A stretch of 64,000 nucleotides of DNA, from contig NZ_JBQHTK010000017.1 of the NCBI RefSeq assembly GCF_052065755.1, forward strand, positions 1-64,000, written 5' to 3'. Made by a program: the position numbers and the translations under genes. Shown in pieces: positions 15,053 to 24,615 of the stretch. Numbering within the stretch: the first letter of the stretch is position 1; each line of letters starts with the position of its first letter. Source of the stretch: Allocoprococcus sp004560705. Its GTDB lineage: Bacteria > Bacillota > Clostridia > Lachnospirales > Lachnospiraceae. The notes beneath the pieces were generated by a model. It saw only the letters and a program-made list of their open reading frames with translations. It was not told the origin of the DNA and did no database searches.

Positions 15053-17449
15053 ATGAGAAAATTATTGAAACATTTGAAACCGTATACGGTGACCATTGTT
15101 GTTATCATCGGTTTCCTGATTGTTCAGGCAACCTGCGATCTGTCACTTCCTTCTTATACTTCTGACATTGTAAATGTGGGAATTCAGCAGGGAGGAATTG
15201 ACGAGAAGATACCGGAAGCTGTTACCGAAGAGGAGATGGAGAGGCTGCTTTTGTTTATGAGCAGGGAGGATAGCGAACGGGTGCTGGAGGCGTATGAGCT
15301 GAAGACGGCGGATACCGGATATGACTGTGAAGGCAGTGTTTATGTTCTGAAGGAATCAGCTGCCGAAGACAAGGAAGAAGTGCAGGAATTGTCGGAAATC
15401 CTGGGACAGCCGATGCTGCTGGTATCCGGATTTGAGTCTGATAGCGATACAACCAAACAGATGGAAGTATCGATGAAGGACAACATGAAAGCAGCCATTC
15501 AGTCACAGGCGGAGGCAAAGGCAAAGAAAGCCGCCTCTCAGATGACAGAAGAGGAGAAGGCTGCTCTTGAGGCAAATCCGGAGCTTGCTAAGAAACAGCA
15601 GGAAGAAATGCAGGCGCAGATTGAAGCGCAGATGCAGAAGATTGATGAAGCGGATATGTTCGAAATTTTGGGAATGCTCTCTGAGGATCAGAGAGAAGAG
15701 ATGGTAGCACAGATTGCAGAAAAAATGGATGATATGCCGGATTCGATCGTGGAGCAGGCAGCTACGGCTTATATAAAGACTGTGTATGAAAAGCTGGGAA
15801 TGGATACGGAACAAATTCAGAACAGCTATATTCTGAGAACAGGTGCGAAGATGATCGGCCTAGCATTTCTTGGAATGCTTGCCAGTGTGATGGTGGGACT
15901 TCTGGCATCCCGTGTTGCGGCTAGAACCGGACGTGACTTAAGAAGCAGGGTATTCAAGAAAGTAGTCGGATTTTCAAACGCGGAATTCGACCATTTCTCA
16001 ACGGCATCCCTGATTACAAGGAGTACCAATGATATCCAGCAGATTCAGATGCTGGTCGTTATGTTACTGAGGATGGTAATGTATGCACCGATCATGGCAG
16101 CAGGCGGAATCATCAAGGTATTCCGGACCAATGTCGATATGTCATGGATCATCGGACTTGCGGTTGTGCTCATACTTCTGCTTGTGTTGGTATTATTTAT
16201 CGTGGCAATGCCGAAATTCAAGATTTTGCAGAACATGGTGGACCGTCTGAATCTGGTAACGAGGGAGATCCTTACCGGACTTTCTGTTATCCGGGCGTTC
16301 AGTACGGAGAAATATGAAGAGAAGCGTTTTGATAATGCAAACAAAGATCTGATGAAGACAAATCTGTTTGTAAATCGTGCGATGACATTTATGATGCCGG
16401 TCATGATGCTGGTCATGAATGGAATTACGATTCTGATCGTCTGGAACGGGGCGCATGGAATCGATAACGGAAATATGCAGGTCGGTGATATGATGGCATT
16501 TATCCAGTATACGATGCAGATCATCATGTCGTTCTTAATGATCTGTATGGTGTCCATCATGCTCCCGAGAGCGGCGGTCGCTGCAGATCGTGTAGATGAA
16601 ATTCTTGCGAGTAAAACAGCAATCGAGGATCCAGAGAATCCGGAAACACTCCCTGCAGGAAGTAAAGGAGAAGTGGTGTTTGATCATGTAAACTTCCGCT
16701 ATCCGGGGGCCGAGGAGGATGTGCTTCATGATATTCATTTCACGGCAAAACCTGGACAGACGACAGCGATCATCGGAAGTACTGGAAGCGGAAAGTCTAC
16801 GCTCGTCAACCTGATTCCGAGATTCTATGATGTGACAGGCGGAAGGATCCTGATCGACGGAACCGATATCCGGGAAATCACTCAGCATGAGCTTCGGGAC
16901 AAATTAGGATATGTTCCGCAGAAAGGGGTACTGTTCTCAGGTACGATCGAATCCAATATTCTTTACGGAAATCCGGATGGAACGAAGGCGGAGATGGAAG
17001 AGGCGGCTTCGATTGCCCAGGCGACAGAATTTATCGAAGAGAAGCGTAAAAAATATGACAGTCCGATCGCTCAGGGCGGAACCAATGTCTCCGGAGGACA
17101 GAAACAGAGATTGTCCATTGCGCGTGCGATCGCGAAGAAGCCGGATGTCTTTATTTTCGATGACAGCTTCTCCGCGCTGGATTATAAAACCGACGTAACG
17201 CTGCGGGCTGCCTTGAAGGAAAAGACGCAGGACAGTACCGTTATTATTGTGGCGCAGAGAATCAGCACGATTCTCCATGCAGAACAGATCATCGTTCTGG
17301 ATGAGGGAAGAATAGCGGGAATCGGTACACATAAAGAGCTTTTGAAAAACTGTGATGCATATTATCAGATTGCTTCTTCGCAGTTGTCCGAGAAGGAACT
17401 TGCGGGAGATATGGGAACGACCGGAAAGGAGGAGATGGCGCATGCCTAG
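15053..17449 (+). CDS. ABC exporter subunit A, degenerate nucleotide site, large insert
   Basis: Multidrug-type ABC exporter half with fused permease and ATPase, 798 aa, about 200 longer than usual. TM1 (about 13-33) is followed by an outside insertion at about 45-262, rich in Glu, Gln, Ala and Met with coiled-coil repeats (EEMQAQIEAQMQKIDEA), before TM2. The ATPase (about 535-785) has Walker A GSTGSGKST (about 574), signature VSGGQKQ, and Walker B FIFDDS, in which Asp replaces the catalytic Glu; the switch His is Gln (VAQRIST). These changes define the degenerate site of a heterodimeric exporter, whose partner follows with an 8-bp overlap. Controlled by the MarR gene upstream. Confidence 0.95.
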   Translation: MRKLLKHLKPYTVTIVVIIGFLIVQATCDLSLPSYTSDIVNVGIQQGGIDEKIPEAVTEEEMERLLLFMSREDSERVLEAYELKTADTGYDCEGSVYVLKESAAEDKEEVQELSEILGQPMLLVSGFESDSDTTKQMEVSMKDNMKAAIQSQAEAKAKKAASQMTEEEKAALEANPELAKKQQEEMQAQIEAQMQKIDEADMFEILGMLSEDQREEMVAQIAEKMDDMPDSIVEQAATAYIKTVYEKLGMDTEQIQNSYILRTGAKMIGLAFLGMLASVMVGLLASRVAARTGRDLRSRVFKKVVGFSNAEFDHFSTASLITRSTNDIQQIQMLVVMLLRMVMYAPIMAAGGIIKVFRTNVDMSWIIGLAVVLILLLVLVLFIVAMPKFKILQNMVDRLNLVTREILTGLSVIRAFSTEKYEEKRFDNANKDLMKTNLFVNRAMTFMMPVMMLVMNGITILIVWNGAHGIDNGNMQVGDMMAFIQYTMQIIMSFLMICMVSIMLPRAAVAADRVDEILASKTAIEDPENPETLPAGSKGEVVFDHVNFRYPGAEEDVLHDIHFTAKPGQTTAIIGSTGSGKSTLVNLIPRFYDVTGGRILIDGTDIREITQHELRDKLGYVPQKGVLFSGTIESNILYGNPDGTKAEMEEAASIAQATEFIEEKRKKYDSPIAQGGTNVSGGQKQRLSIARAIAKKPDVFIFDDSFSALDYKTDVTLRAALKEKTQDSTVIIVAQRISTILHAEQIIVLDEGRIAGIGTHKELLKNCDAYYQIASSQLSEKELAGDMGTTGKEEMAHA

Positions 17450-19265
17450 ACACGGAGGACACGGACCGATGAAATCAACGGAAAAAGCGAAAGATTTCGG
17501 CGGGACTATGAAAAAACTGATCAATTACATGAGTGTATATAAAATCGGCATTTTCTTTGTCGCGGTATTTGCGATCGGAAGTACCGTTTTCAGTATATTG
17601 GGTCCTAAGGTTCTTGGAAAAGCGACGACGGAGATCTTTAACGGACTGATCAGCAAGATATCCGGAGGCGACGGGATTGATTTTGGGAAAATAGGAAAGA
17701 TACTGATTGCGCTTCTCTGCCTCTACGCGGTAAGTGCGCTGCTGTCTTTCCTGCAGGGATTTATTATGACAGGAATATCACAGAAAATGACATACCGCAT
17801 GAGAAAGGAAATTTCCGAGAAAATCAACCGCCTGCCAATGAAATATTTTGACAAGACGACACACGGAGAGGTACTCTCCAGAGTGACGAATGATGTGGAT
17901 ACGCTCAGCCAAAGTCTGAACCAGAGTGCAACGCAGTTGATCACTTCTGTGACAACGCTCATTGGTGTTCTGGTGATGATGCTGAGCATCAGTCCACTGA
18001 TGACGGTCGTGGCACTTTTGATTCTTCCAATCTCTATGATATTTGTATCTACGATCGTAAAGCATTCTCAGAAGTTCTTTAAGAGCCAGCAGGAATATCT
18101 GGGACATATTAATGGACAGGTGGAAGAGGTTTATGGCGGACACAATATTGTAAAGGCATTCAACAAAGAAAAGGATGTGATCCGAACCTTTGATGAGACG
18201 AATGAGATCCTTTATCAGTCGGCGTGGAAATCACAGTTCCTTTCCGGTATGATGATGCCGATCATGCAGTTTGTCGGCAATCTGGGATACGTCGGTGTTT
18301 CGATCCTTGGAGGATATCTGGCAATCCGCAAAACAATTGAAGTGGGTGATATCCAGTCCTTCATTCAGTATGTGCGTTCTTTTACCCAACCGATCCAGCA
18401 GGTAGCGCAGGTCGCGAATATGCTGCAGTCTACGGCGGCAGCTTCCGAGCGAGTATTTGAATTCCTTGGAGAAGAAGAAGAGGACCAGGTTGTGGAACAT
18501 CCGGTTTCTGTGGAGGGACTGGAAGGAAATGTCACGTTCGATCATGTACAATTTGGTTATAATCCGGATCATGTGATCATCCATGATTTCTCGGCTGAGG
18601 TACATCAGGGACAGAAGATTGCCATTGTCGGTCCTACAGGAGCCGGCAAGACCACGATGATCAAACTGCTGATGCGTTTTTATGATGTGAATAAGGGAGC
18701 GATTCTGGTTGACGGACATAATGTCAGGGATTTCAACAGGAGTGAGCTCAGGGAAATGTTCGGAATGGTGCTTCAGGACACCTGGCTGTTCAACGGAACG
18801 ATTGAGGATAATATCCGCTACGGCAAGCTGGATGCGACACATGAGGAAGTGGTAGCGGCCGCGAAAGCGGCACATGTACACCGGTTTGTACAGACTCTGC
18901 CGAACGGGTACCAGATGGAACTAAATGAAGAGGCGAGCAATGTGTCCCAGGGGCAGAAACAGCTTCTTACGATCGCAAGAGCGATTCTGGCGGATCCGAA
19001 GATTCTGATTCTGGACGAGGCAACAAGCTCTGTTGACACCAGAACGGAAGTCCAGATTCAGAAAGCAATGGATAACCTGATGAAGGGAAGAACCAGCTTT
19101 GTAATTGCACATCGTCTCTCAACGATACGGGATGCGGACCTGATTCTGGTGATGAAGGACGGAGATATTATCGAACAGGGAAGGCATGAAGAATTGCTTG
19201 CGAAAGGCGGCTTTTATGCCGAGCTATATAATTCTCAGTTTGAATCTGCTTCAAGCTGTGCATAG
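17442..19265 (+). CDS. ABC exporter subunit B, canonical ATPase
   Basis: Partner half-transporter, 607 aa. The start is the ATG at 17442 (AAGGAGGAG upstream), overlapping the end of subunit A. The N-terminus is short and His/Gly-rich (MPRHGGHGPM), followed by six membrane segments (about 30-320). The ATPase shows Walker A GPTGAGKTT (about 397), signature VSQGQKQ, Walker B ILDEATSSVD with the catalytic Glu (about 523), and switch His in IAHRLST (about 555). The VSQGQ signature faces the altered Walker B of subunit A, as in TM287/288- or BmrCD-type exporters. Probable role: efflux of drugs or lipids. A bidirectional terminator follows. Confidence 0.96.
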   Translation: MPRHGGHGPMKSTEKAKDFGGTMKKLINYMSVYKIGIFFVAVFAIGSTVFSILGPKVLGKATTEIFNGLISKISGGDGIDFGKIGKILIALLCLYAVSALLSFLQGFIMTGISQKMTYRMRKEISEKINRLPMKYFDKTTHGEVLSRVTNDVDTLSQSLNQSATQLITSVTTLIGVLVMMLSISPLMTVVALLILPISMIFVSTIVKHSQKFFKSQQEYLGHINGQVEEVYGGHNIVKAFNKEKDVIRTFDETNEILYQSAWKSQFLSGMMMPIMQFVGNLGYVGVSILGGYLAIRKTIEVGDIQSFIQYVRSFTQPIQQVAQVANMLQSTAAASERVFEFLGEEEEDQVVEHPVSVEGLEGNVTFDHVQFGYNPDHVIIHDFSAEVHQGQKIAIVGPTGAGKTTMIKLLMRFYDVNKGAILVDGHNVRDFNRSELREMFGMVLQDTWLFNGTIEDNIRYGKLDATHEEVVAAAKAAHVHRFVQTLPNGYQMELNEEASNVSQGQKQLLTIARAILADPKILILDEATSSVDTRTEVQIQKAMDNLMKGRTSFVIAHRLSTIRDADLILVMKDGDIIEQGRHEELLAKGGFYAELYNSQFESASSCA

Positions 19266-19267
19266 AG

Positions 19268-19306
19268 AAAAAGCGGGCGATATCCATATGACATCGCCCG
19301 CTTTTT
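19268..19306. terminator. Bidirectional terminator
   Basis: A 14-bp perfect stem AAAAAGCGGGCGAT (19268-19281 with 19293-19306), with A- and T-runs on either side. It serves the convergent ABC exporter and SulP genes. Confidence 0.9.
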
Positions 19307-19319
19307 CAATGGAAAGATT

Positions 19320-20966
19320 TTATATTTGGATCAGTTTTTCTGCGCGTTCCAGAGATTCTTCAATATTGCTGCAGAAATTCTCTTTTCCGGCCATTTTCAC
19401 AAAGCCGGCTTTATTCAGTGCATTCATAGGCTGTTCATTTACATGAGAGAAGATTATCGTAATGTTGTCTTCTTTACATTTTTTCCATAAATCGATCAGA
19501 GAGTTCATGGCTGTGCTGTCTAATGCTGGAACACCGCGCATACGGAGTATCAGACATTTGGTTTTGCTATGGCAGATGATTTGTTCGATGGAGTCGGCTG
19601 CGCCAAAGAAGAGCGGACCATTGATTTCGTAAACGCTGATCTCACGCGGAAGTACGCGAAGCTGACTATTTACTTCTTCACTGTCGTCATCTGCATAGGT
19701 CCATCCTCTTATACTTGTCTCATCGCTCATGCGCTTGATAAATAACAGACATGCAAGAAGCATTCCGATCTCGATTGCAACTACAAGGTCGAAGACGATG
19801 GTGAGGATAAAGGTAATGACAAGAACTGCGATGTCGCTCTTTGGGGAAGTCTTTACCAGACGAACAAACGGTCTCCACTGGCACATATTGTATGCAACAA
19901 TGAAAAGAATCGCAGCGATTGTCGGCATAGGAATCATTCCGGCGAATGGCATCAGGACGACAAGAACCAAAACCAGAGTGATAGAATGTACCATACCGGC
20001 AATCGGAGTGCGGCCACCGTTCTTGATGTTGGCAGCAGTACGTGCAATGGCTCCTGTTGCAGGGATTCCTCCGAAGAATGCAGAAGCCATATTGCCGGCG
20101 CCCTGGGCAATCAGTTCCGTATTGGAACGGTGTTTGCTGTTGATCATTCCATCGGCAACCACACAGGAGAGAAGCGATTCAATGGCTGCCAGCACTGCGA
20201 TGGTAAATGCATCCGGAAGTGCGGTGCGTATCATTTCAAAGCTCATGGACGGCAGATGGAATGACGGCAGACGGTTACTGATGGTATACAGATCCCCGAT
20301 GGTATTGACCTTCAGAGGCAGGAATCTCACCATCAGGATTCCGACGATCACGGCAATCAATGATCCCGGGATTTTCTTAGCAAAATATGGAGCGATGATC
20401 AGGACGGCAAGACTGACGAGGCCGACGATTACGGCATGGATGTTCAGGGTAGAGATATTTTGGATAAATGCTTCCAGTTTCTCCATAGTCTCGATCGGCT
20501 TCACGCCTTCCGGATAGGTGAGACCACAGAAGTCTTTGAGCTGTCCAATGACAATCGTTACGGCAATTCCTGCGGTAAATCCGGTAGTGATTGTAAATGG
20601 AATGAATTTGATTAAGCTGCCAAAATGGCAGATACCCATAATGACCAGAATGATTCCGGCAAGGATGGTTGCCGCAGCGAGGCCGTCGGTGCCGCTTTTG
20701 GCGACAATACCGGCTACGATGGTTGCAAATGCAGCGGTCGGCCCGGCGATTTGTACTGCACTACCCCCGAGTGCAGAGATAACGAATCCAGCTACGATTG
20801 CGGTGAAGATTCCGGCTTCCGGCCCCACACCGGAAGCAAGTGCAAGTGCGATAGAAAGCGGAAGCGCAATAATAGCCACAATAATGCCAGCTGTTACATC
20901 CTTGATGAACTGTGAACGGTCATAGCCTTTCAGGGTTGTAAGCAGCATTGGTTTGAAAGTTCCCAT
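19320..20966 (-). CDS. sulP: SulP-family anion transporter with STAS domain
   Basis: Membrane transporter of the SLC26/SulP family, 548 aa. The start is the ATG at 20966 with AGGAGG 8 nt upstream; longer in-frame reads lack a ribosome site. The N-terminal half shows DVTAGIIVAIIALPLSIALA and GPEAGIFTAIVAGF with about 10-12 membrane segments up to residue 420, including the substrate-region QIAGPTAAFATI. A cytoplasmic STAS domain (about 440-545) ends the protein. Substrate could be sulfate, bicarbonate or another anion; the sequence does not decide. It stands alone between the ABC exporter and pyrG. Confidence 0.95.
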   Translation of the reverse strand: MGTFKPMLLTTLKGYDRSQFIKDVTAGIIVAIIALPLSIALALASGVGPEAGIFTAIVAGFVISALGGSAVQIAGPTAAFATIVAGIVAKSGTDGLAAATILAGIILVIMGICHFGSLIKFIPFTITTGFTAGIAVTIVIGQLKDFCGLTYPEGVKPIETMEKLEAFIQNISTLNIHAVIVGLVSLAVLIIAPYFAKKIPGSLIAVIVGILMVRFLPLKVNTIGDLYTISNRLPSFHLPSMSFEMIRTALPDAFTIAVLAAIESLLSCVVADGMINSKHRSNTELIAQGAGNMASAFFGGIPATGAIARTAANIKNGGRTPIAGMVHSITLVLVLVVLMPFAGMIPMPTIAAILFIVAYNMCQWRPFVRLVKTSPKSDIAVLVITFILTIVFDLVVAIEIGMLLACLLFIKRMSDETSIRGWTYADDDSEEVNSQLRVLPREISVYEINGPLFFGAADSIEQIICHSKTKCLILRMRGVPALDSTAMNSLIDLWKKCKEDNITIIFSHVNEQPMNALNKAGFVKMAGKENFCSNIEESLERAEKLIQI

Positions 20967-21075
20967 GTTTACTTGTTCCTCCTTTAGATAAACTTTTGTA
21001 GTTCCCGAAGTGAATATATCCTTCTGGTTCATAACTCCCAATATAAGTATATCAAAGGGAAAAGATGTGGTAAAG

Positions 21076-21111
21076 AAAAAAAGTGCCCGAAGTGGCAAAC
21101 TTCAGGCACTA
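21076..21111 (-). terminator. Rho-independent terminator of pyrG
   Basis: AGTGCC-GAAGT (21083-21094) pairs with ACTTC-GGCACT (21100-21111) with one C-A mismatch. Read on the minus strand it ends in a seven-T run. Confidence 0.85.
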
Positions 21112-21129
21112 AATCAAATACATAAAGGA

Positions 21130-22743
21130 TTAGTTCTTAGAAGACTGGTAATCCAGTGCGGCTTCTACAAAACCTTTAAACAACGGATGCGGTTTGTTTG
21201 GACGAGACTTTAGTTCCGGATGAGCCTGAGTCCCGATGAACCATGGGTGGTCTGGAATCTCGATCATTTCCACGATCCTTCCGTCCGGAGATAAGCCGGA
21301 GAGCTTCATGCCGTTCTTTTCCAGCACATCACGGTAGTCATTGTTGACTTCGTAACGGTGGCGGTGCCGTTCGGAAATCTCTTTCTTGCCGTAGAGCGAG
21401 TAGGCCTTGCTTGTCTCATCAAGAACACAAGGGTAAGATCCCAGTCTTAAGGTTCCTCCAATATTTTCCACGCCAATCTGATCCGGCATAATATGGATGA
21501 CAGGATGCGTGGTGTCCGGTTTCAGTTCCACACTGTGTGCATCGTGATATCCGACCACATTTCTTGCAAATTCCACAATGGAAAGCTGCATGCCAAGACA
21601 GAGACCGAGAAATGGAACTTTGTGTGTGCGGGCGTATTTGATTGCTTCGATCTTTCCGTCTATACCGCGGTCTCCGAAACCTCCCGGCACGAGGATACCG
21701 CTTACATCGGATAGAATCGTATCCACATTCTCCGGAGTTACCGTTTCTGAATCCACCCATTTAATATTTACGGTAGTATGACTGTAAATACCGCCGTGCT
21801 TTAAGGCTTCTACTACACTGATATAGGCATCGTGGAGCTGGATGTATTTTCCGACCAGTGCTACAGTCACTTCCTGAGTAGGATGCTTCAGACAGTCTAC
21901 CATCTCTCTCCAGTCCTTGAGGTCCGGCTCCGGACATGGAAGATGAAGGGATTCGCACACAACTGATGCGAGGTGTTCCTCCTCCATGGCAAGCGGTGCT
22001 TCGTAAAGATACTCTACGTCCAGATTCTGGAGAACATGGCTTGCAGGTACATTACAGAACAGGGCGATTTTGTCCTTGATGCCGTCGTCCAGCGGATGTT
22101 CGGAACGGCAGACGAGAATATCCGGCTGAATGCCCATTCCCTGGAGCTCTTTTACACTTGCCTGAGTCGGTTTGGTTTTCATTTCCTGAGAAGCGCGAAG
22201 ATACGGAATCAGGGTTACATGGATCAGGATGACATTTTCATGCCCCATATCATGCTGGAACTGACGAAGCGATTCCAGGAAAGGCTGACTTTCGATATCG
22301 CCTACGGTTCCGCCTACTTCAATGATTGCAATCTCTGTGTCGGTAGCGGTTGGGTTTCTGTAAAAACGGCTTTTGATTTCGTTTGTGATATGGGGAATGA
22401 CCTGGACGGTTCCTCCTCCGAAGTCTCCCCGGCGTTCCTTCTGCAGAACAGACCAGTAAATTTTACCGGTTGTAACATTGGAATTTCTGGTAAGACTTTC
22501 ATCAATAAAACGTTCATAATGTCCGAGATCGAGATCGGTTTCCGCACCGTCATCGGTTACGAATACTTCTCCGTGCTGTACCGGATTCATGGTTCCCGGG
22601 TCAATGTTGATATATGGATCGAATTTCTGCATGGTGACCGTGTAGCCGCGTGCTTTTAAAAGACGACCGAGGGATGCTGCTGTGATTCCTTTGCCGAGAC
22701 CGGATACAACACCTCCGGTGACAAATACATATTTTACTGCCAT
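21130..22743 (-). CDS. pyrG: CTP synthase
   Basis: Amidates UTP to CTP using glutamine and ATP, 537 aa, full length. The synthase domain (1-265) begins KYVFVTGGVVSGLGKGITAA, the P-loop-like ATP site, and has QHGEVFVTDDGAETDLDLGH (about 57-76). The glutaminase domain (about 290-530) has the oxyanion motif LVPGGFGDRG (about 348-357) and nucleophile Cys in FLGLCLGMQ (about 380), with HPEL near the end for the catalytic His/Glu. AAGGAGG lies before the ATG. The 240-bp leader holds a promoter and two hairpins, one followed by seven T, so attenuation is possible. Confidence 0.98.
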   Translation of the reverse strand: MAVKYVFVTGGVVSGLGKGITAASLGRLLKARGYTVTMQKFDPYINIDPGTMNPVQHGEVFVTDDGAETDLDLGHYERFIDESLTRNSNVTTGKIYWSVLQKERRGDFGGGTVQVIPHITNEIKSRFYRNPTATDTEIAIIEVGGTVGDIESQPFLESLRQFQHDMGHENVILIHVTLIPYLRASQEMKTKPTQASVKELQGMGIQPDILVCRSEHPLDDGIKDKIALFCNVPASHVLQNLDVEYLYEAPLAMEEEHLASVVCESLHLPCPEPDLKDWREMVDCLKHPTQEVTVALVGKYIQLHDAYISVVEALKHGGIYSHTTVNIKWVDSETVTPENVDTILSDVSGILVPGGFGDRGIDGKIEAIKYARTHKVPFLGLCLGMQLSIVEFARNVVGYHDAHSVELKPDTTHPVIHIMPDQIGVENIGGTLRLGSYPCVLDETSKAYSLYGKKEISERHRHRYEVNNDYRDVLEKNGMKLSGLSPDGRIVEMIEIPDHPWFIGTQAHPELKSRPNKPHPLFKGFVEAALDYQSSKN

Positions 22744-22803
22744 AATAACCTCCTTATACTATACTGCTCATACCATTACTATATTTTTTCTCTAAAAAAA
22801 GCG

Positions 22804-22928
22804 AAAAAAACCATAAGATATCAATCTTTGGCTTCCTCGTCAAACCCGGTTCGAAATGAAACCGGCAATTATATAATTGTGAAATAAAATACTTTAAAAG
22901 TATACACCCAATCCACAGGAAAATACAA
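22804..22928 (-). promoter_or_regulatory. pyrG promoter and possible leader attenuator
   Basis: On the minus strand TTGTAT (22923-22928) and TATACT (22899-22904) are 18 bp apart. Downstream lie a hairpin CCGGTT/AACCGG (22846-22851 with 22860-22865) and then an imperfect stem (22811-22831) followed directly by seven T (22804-22810), about 60 bp before the ATG. A terminator inside the leader suggests attenuation, as known for pyrG in Bacillus. The initial transcript does not show the GGG start used there. Confidence 0.45.
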
Positions 22929-22985
22929 TCTTTTTTTGCAGACTGGGTGTAAAAAAATCACAAAGTTTGAATGGTGAATTTGTGC

Positions 22986-24464
22986 TTATTGGTAAATTGG
23001 TTTTTTCTCATATTTCGGCTCAGAAGTTGTCTGAATAGAAAGCTTCTGAAACAGGCGGACATCCACATTTGCCAGCATGACAGAGGTGTGCGCCTGACAG
23101 CCTTTCAGCTTCGGAATCTGATTCAGGGCAAGTTCTGCAACAGGGTCAGTAGAAGCGCTGATGGAAAGTGCGATCAGGACTTCGTCGATGTGAAGACGCG
23201 GATTGCGGCTTCCAAGATATTCTGTCTTGACTTTCTGAATCGGCTCGATTGCTGCCGGAGAGATCACATGTACACTGTGATCAATGCCTGCAAGCTCTTT
23301 TAATGCATTCAGAATCAGGGCGGCTGAAGCACCGAGAAGTTTGGAAGTCTTACCGGTTACGATTTTTCCGTCCGGAAGCTCCAGTGCTGCGGCAGGTCCG
23401 TCGGTCTCGGCGGCTAGATCCAGTGCGGCATCTACTACCTTGCGGTCGTGTACGGTAACGCCAGCCTGATTCATAAGAAGTTCAATTTTATAGGCTTCTT
23501 CACGTGGACAGCTTCCGGCAAGAAAGCGGTCCATAGTATGATAATAACGGCGGATGATCTCCTGCTTGGATGCCTCGCGGCAGACTTCATCGTCGCAGAT
23601 ACAGTTCCCGGCCATATTGACACCCATATCAGTTGGAGATTTGTAAGGACTACTTCCGTAGATGCGCTCAAATATTGCACAAAGTACCGGAAAAATCTCT
23701 ACGTCACGATTGTAGTTGACTGTGGTTTCTCCATATGCTTCCAGATGGAACGGATCAATCATGTTGACATCGTTCAGATCGGCCGTCGCAGCCTCATAGG
23801 CAAGATTGACTGGATGTTTGAGCGGTATGTTCCAGATCGGAAATGTCTCAAATTTCGCATATCCAGCGTGGATTCCGCGTTTGTGTTCGTGATAGAGCTG
23901 GGAGAGGCATGTCGCCATCTTGCCGCTTCCCGGTCCTGGTGCTGTGATAACAACCAAGGGGCGAGTGGTTTCAATATAATCATTCTTACCGTATCCTTCG
24001 TCACTGACGATCAGTGGTATATTGGAAGGATACCCTTCTATCATATAATGAATATAAACTTTAATTCCCATCTTTTCCAGACGTCCTTTGAACAGATGTG
24101 CACTGTTCTGACCGGAATATTGCGTGATTACAACACTTCCTACATAGAGGCCGTTTTCTTCAAAGGAGTCCTTCAGACGCAGAACGTCTGTGTCATACGT
24201 GATCCCCAGATCACCGCGTACTTTGTTTGCTTCTATGTCGGCAGCGCTTATGACGATGACGATCTCGGCAGTATCTGAAAGTTCTTTAAGAAGGCGGAGC
24301 TTGCTGTCCGGCATAAAACCGGGAAGAACTCTGGCTGCATGGTAGTCATCAAAAAGCTTTCCACCGAATTCGAGGTAAAGCTTGTTGTCAAATTTATTGA
24401 TACGTTCACGAATATGTGAAGACTGCATGCTAAGATATTTTTCATTGTCAAATCCGATTTTCAT
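22986..24464 (-). CDS. DUF1846 domain-containing protein
   Basis: A 492-aa soluble protein of the conserved DUF1846 family, full length. It begins KIGFDNEKYLSMQSSHIRER, and has a nucleotide-binding-like loop VVITAPGPGSGKMATCLSQL (about 170-189), which resembles a P-loop. ICDDEVCREASKQEIIRRYY (about 295-314) and a C-terminal domain with ISPAAIEPIQKVKTEYLGS (about 418-436) follow. Structures exist for the family, but its biochemical role is not firmly known. It is transcribed divergently from ftsH across a 150-bp gap containing a 14-bp palindrome, and lies upstream of pyrG on the same strand. Confidence 0.92.
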   Translation of the reverse strand: MKIGFDNEKYLSMQSSHIRERINKFDNKLYLEFGGKLFDDYHAARVLPGFMPDSKLRLLKELSDTAEIVIVISAADIEANKVRGDLGITYDTDVLRLKDSFEENGLYVGSVVITQYSGQNSAHLFKGRLEKMGIKVYIHYMIEGYPSNIPLIVSDEGYGKNDYIETTRPLVVITAPGPGSGKMATCLSQLYHEHKRGIHAGYAKFETFPIWNIPLKHPVNLAYEAATADLNDVNMIDPFHLEAYGETTVNYNRDVEIFPVLCAIFERIYGSSPYKSPTDMGVNMAGNCICDDEVCREASKQEIIRRYYHTMDRFLAGSCPREEAYKIELLMNQAGVTVHDRKVVDAALDLAAETDGPAAALELPDGKIVTGKTSKLLGASAALILNALKELAGIDHSVHVISPAAIEPIQKVKTEYLGSRNPRLHIDEVLIALSISASTDPVAELALNQIPKLKGCQAHTSVMLANVDVRLFQKLSIQTTSEPKYEKKPIYQ

Positions 24465-24511
24465 TGGTTACCATCCCTCTCTGCGTGTATTTTTGACATT
24501 CCACTTAACAG

Positions 24512-24525
24512 TATACTATAGTATA
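24512..24525. promoter_or_regulatory. 14-bp palindrome in the DUF1846/ftsH gap
   Basis: TATACTATAGTATA is a perfect palindrome about 48 bp upstream of the DUF1846 gene start. It can serve as a -10 element on the minus strand or as an operator; no regulator is identified. Confidence 0.35.
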
Positions 24526-24558
24526 TGTCATTTTTACAATCTTTTCATAATCTTTTTA

Positions 24559-24587
24559 TTGATTTATGTTTTTGAGCTACTTATAAT
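24559..24587 (+). promoter_or_regulatory. ftsH promoter
   Basis: TTGATT (24559-24564) and TATAAT (24582-24587) are 17 bp apart, 28 bp before the ftsH start codon. Confidence 0.75.
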
Positions 24588-24615
24588 AGAAGAGATGAAA
24601 ACTAGGAGGATACTT

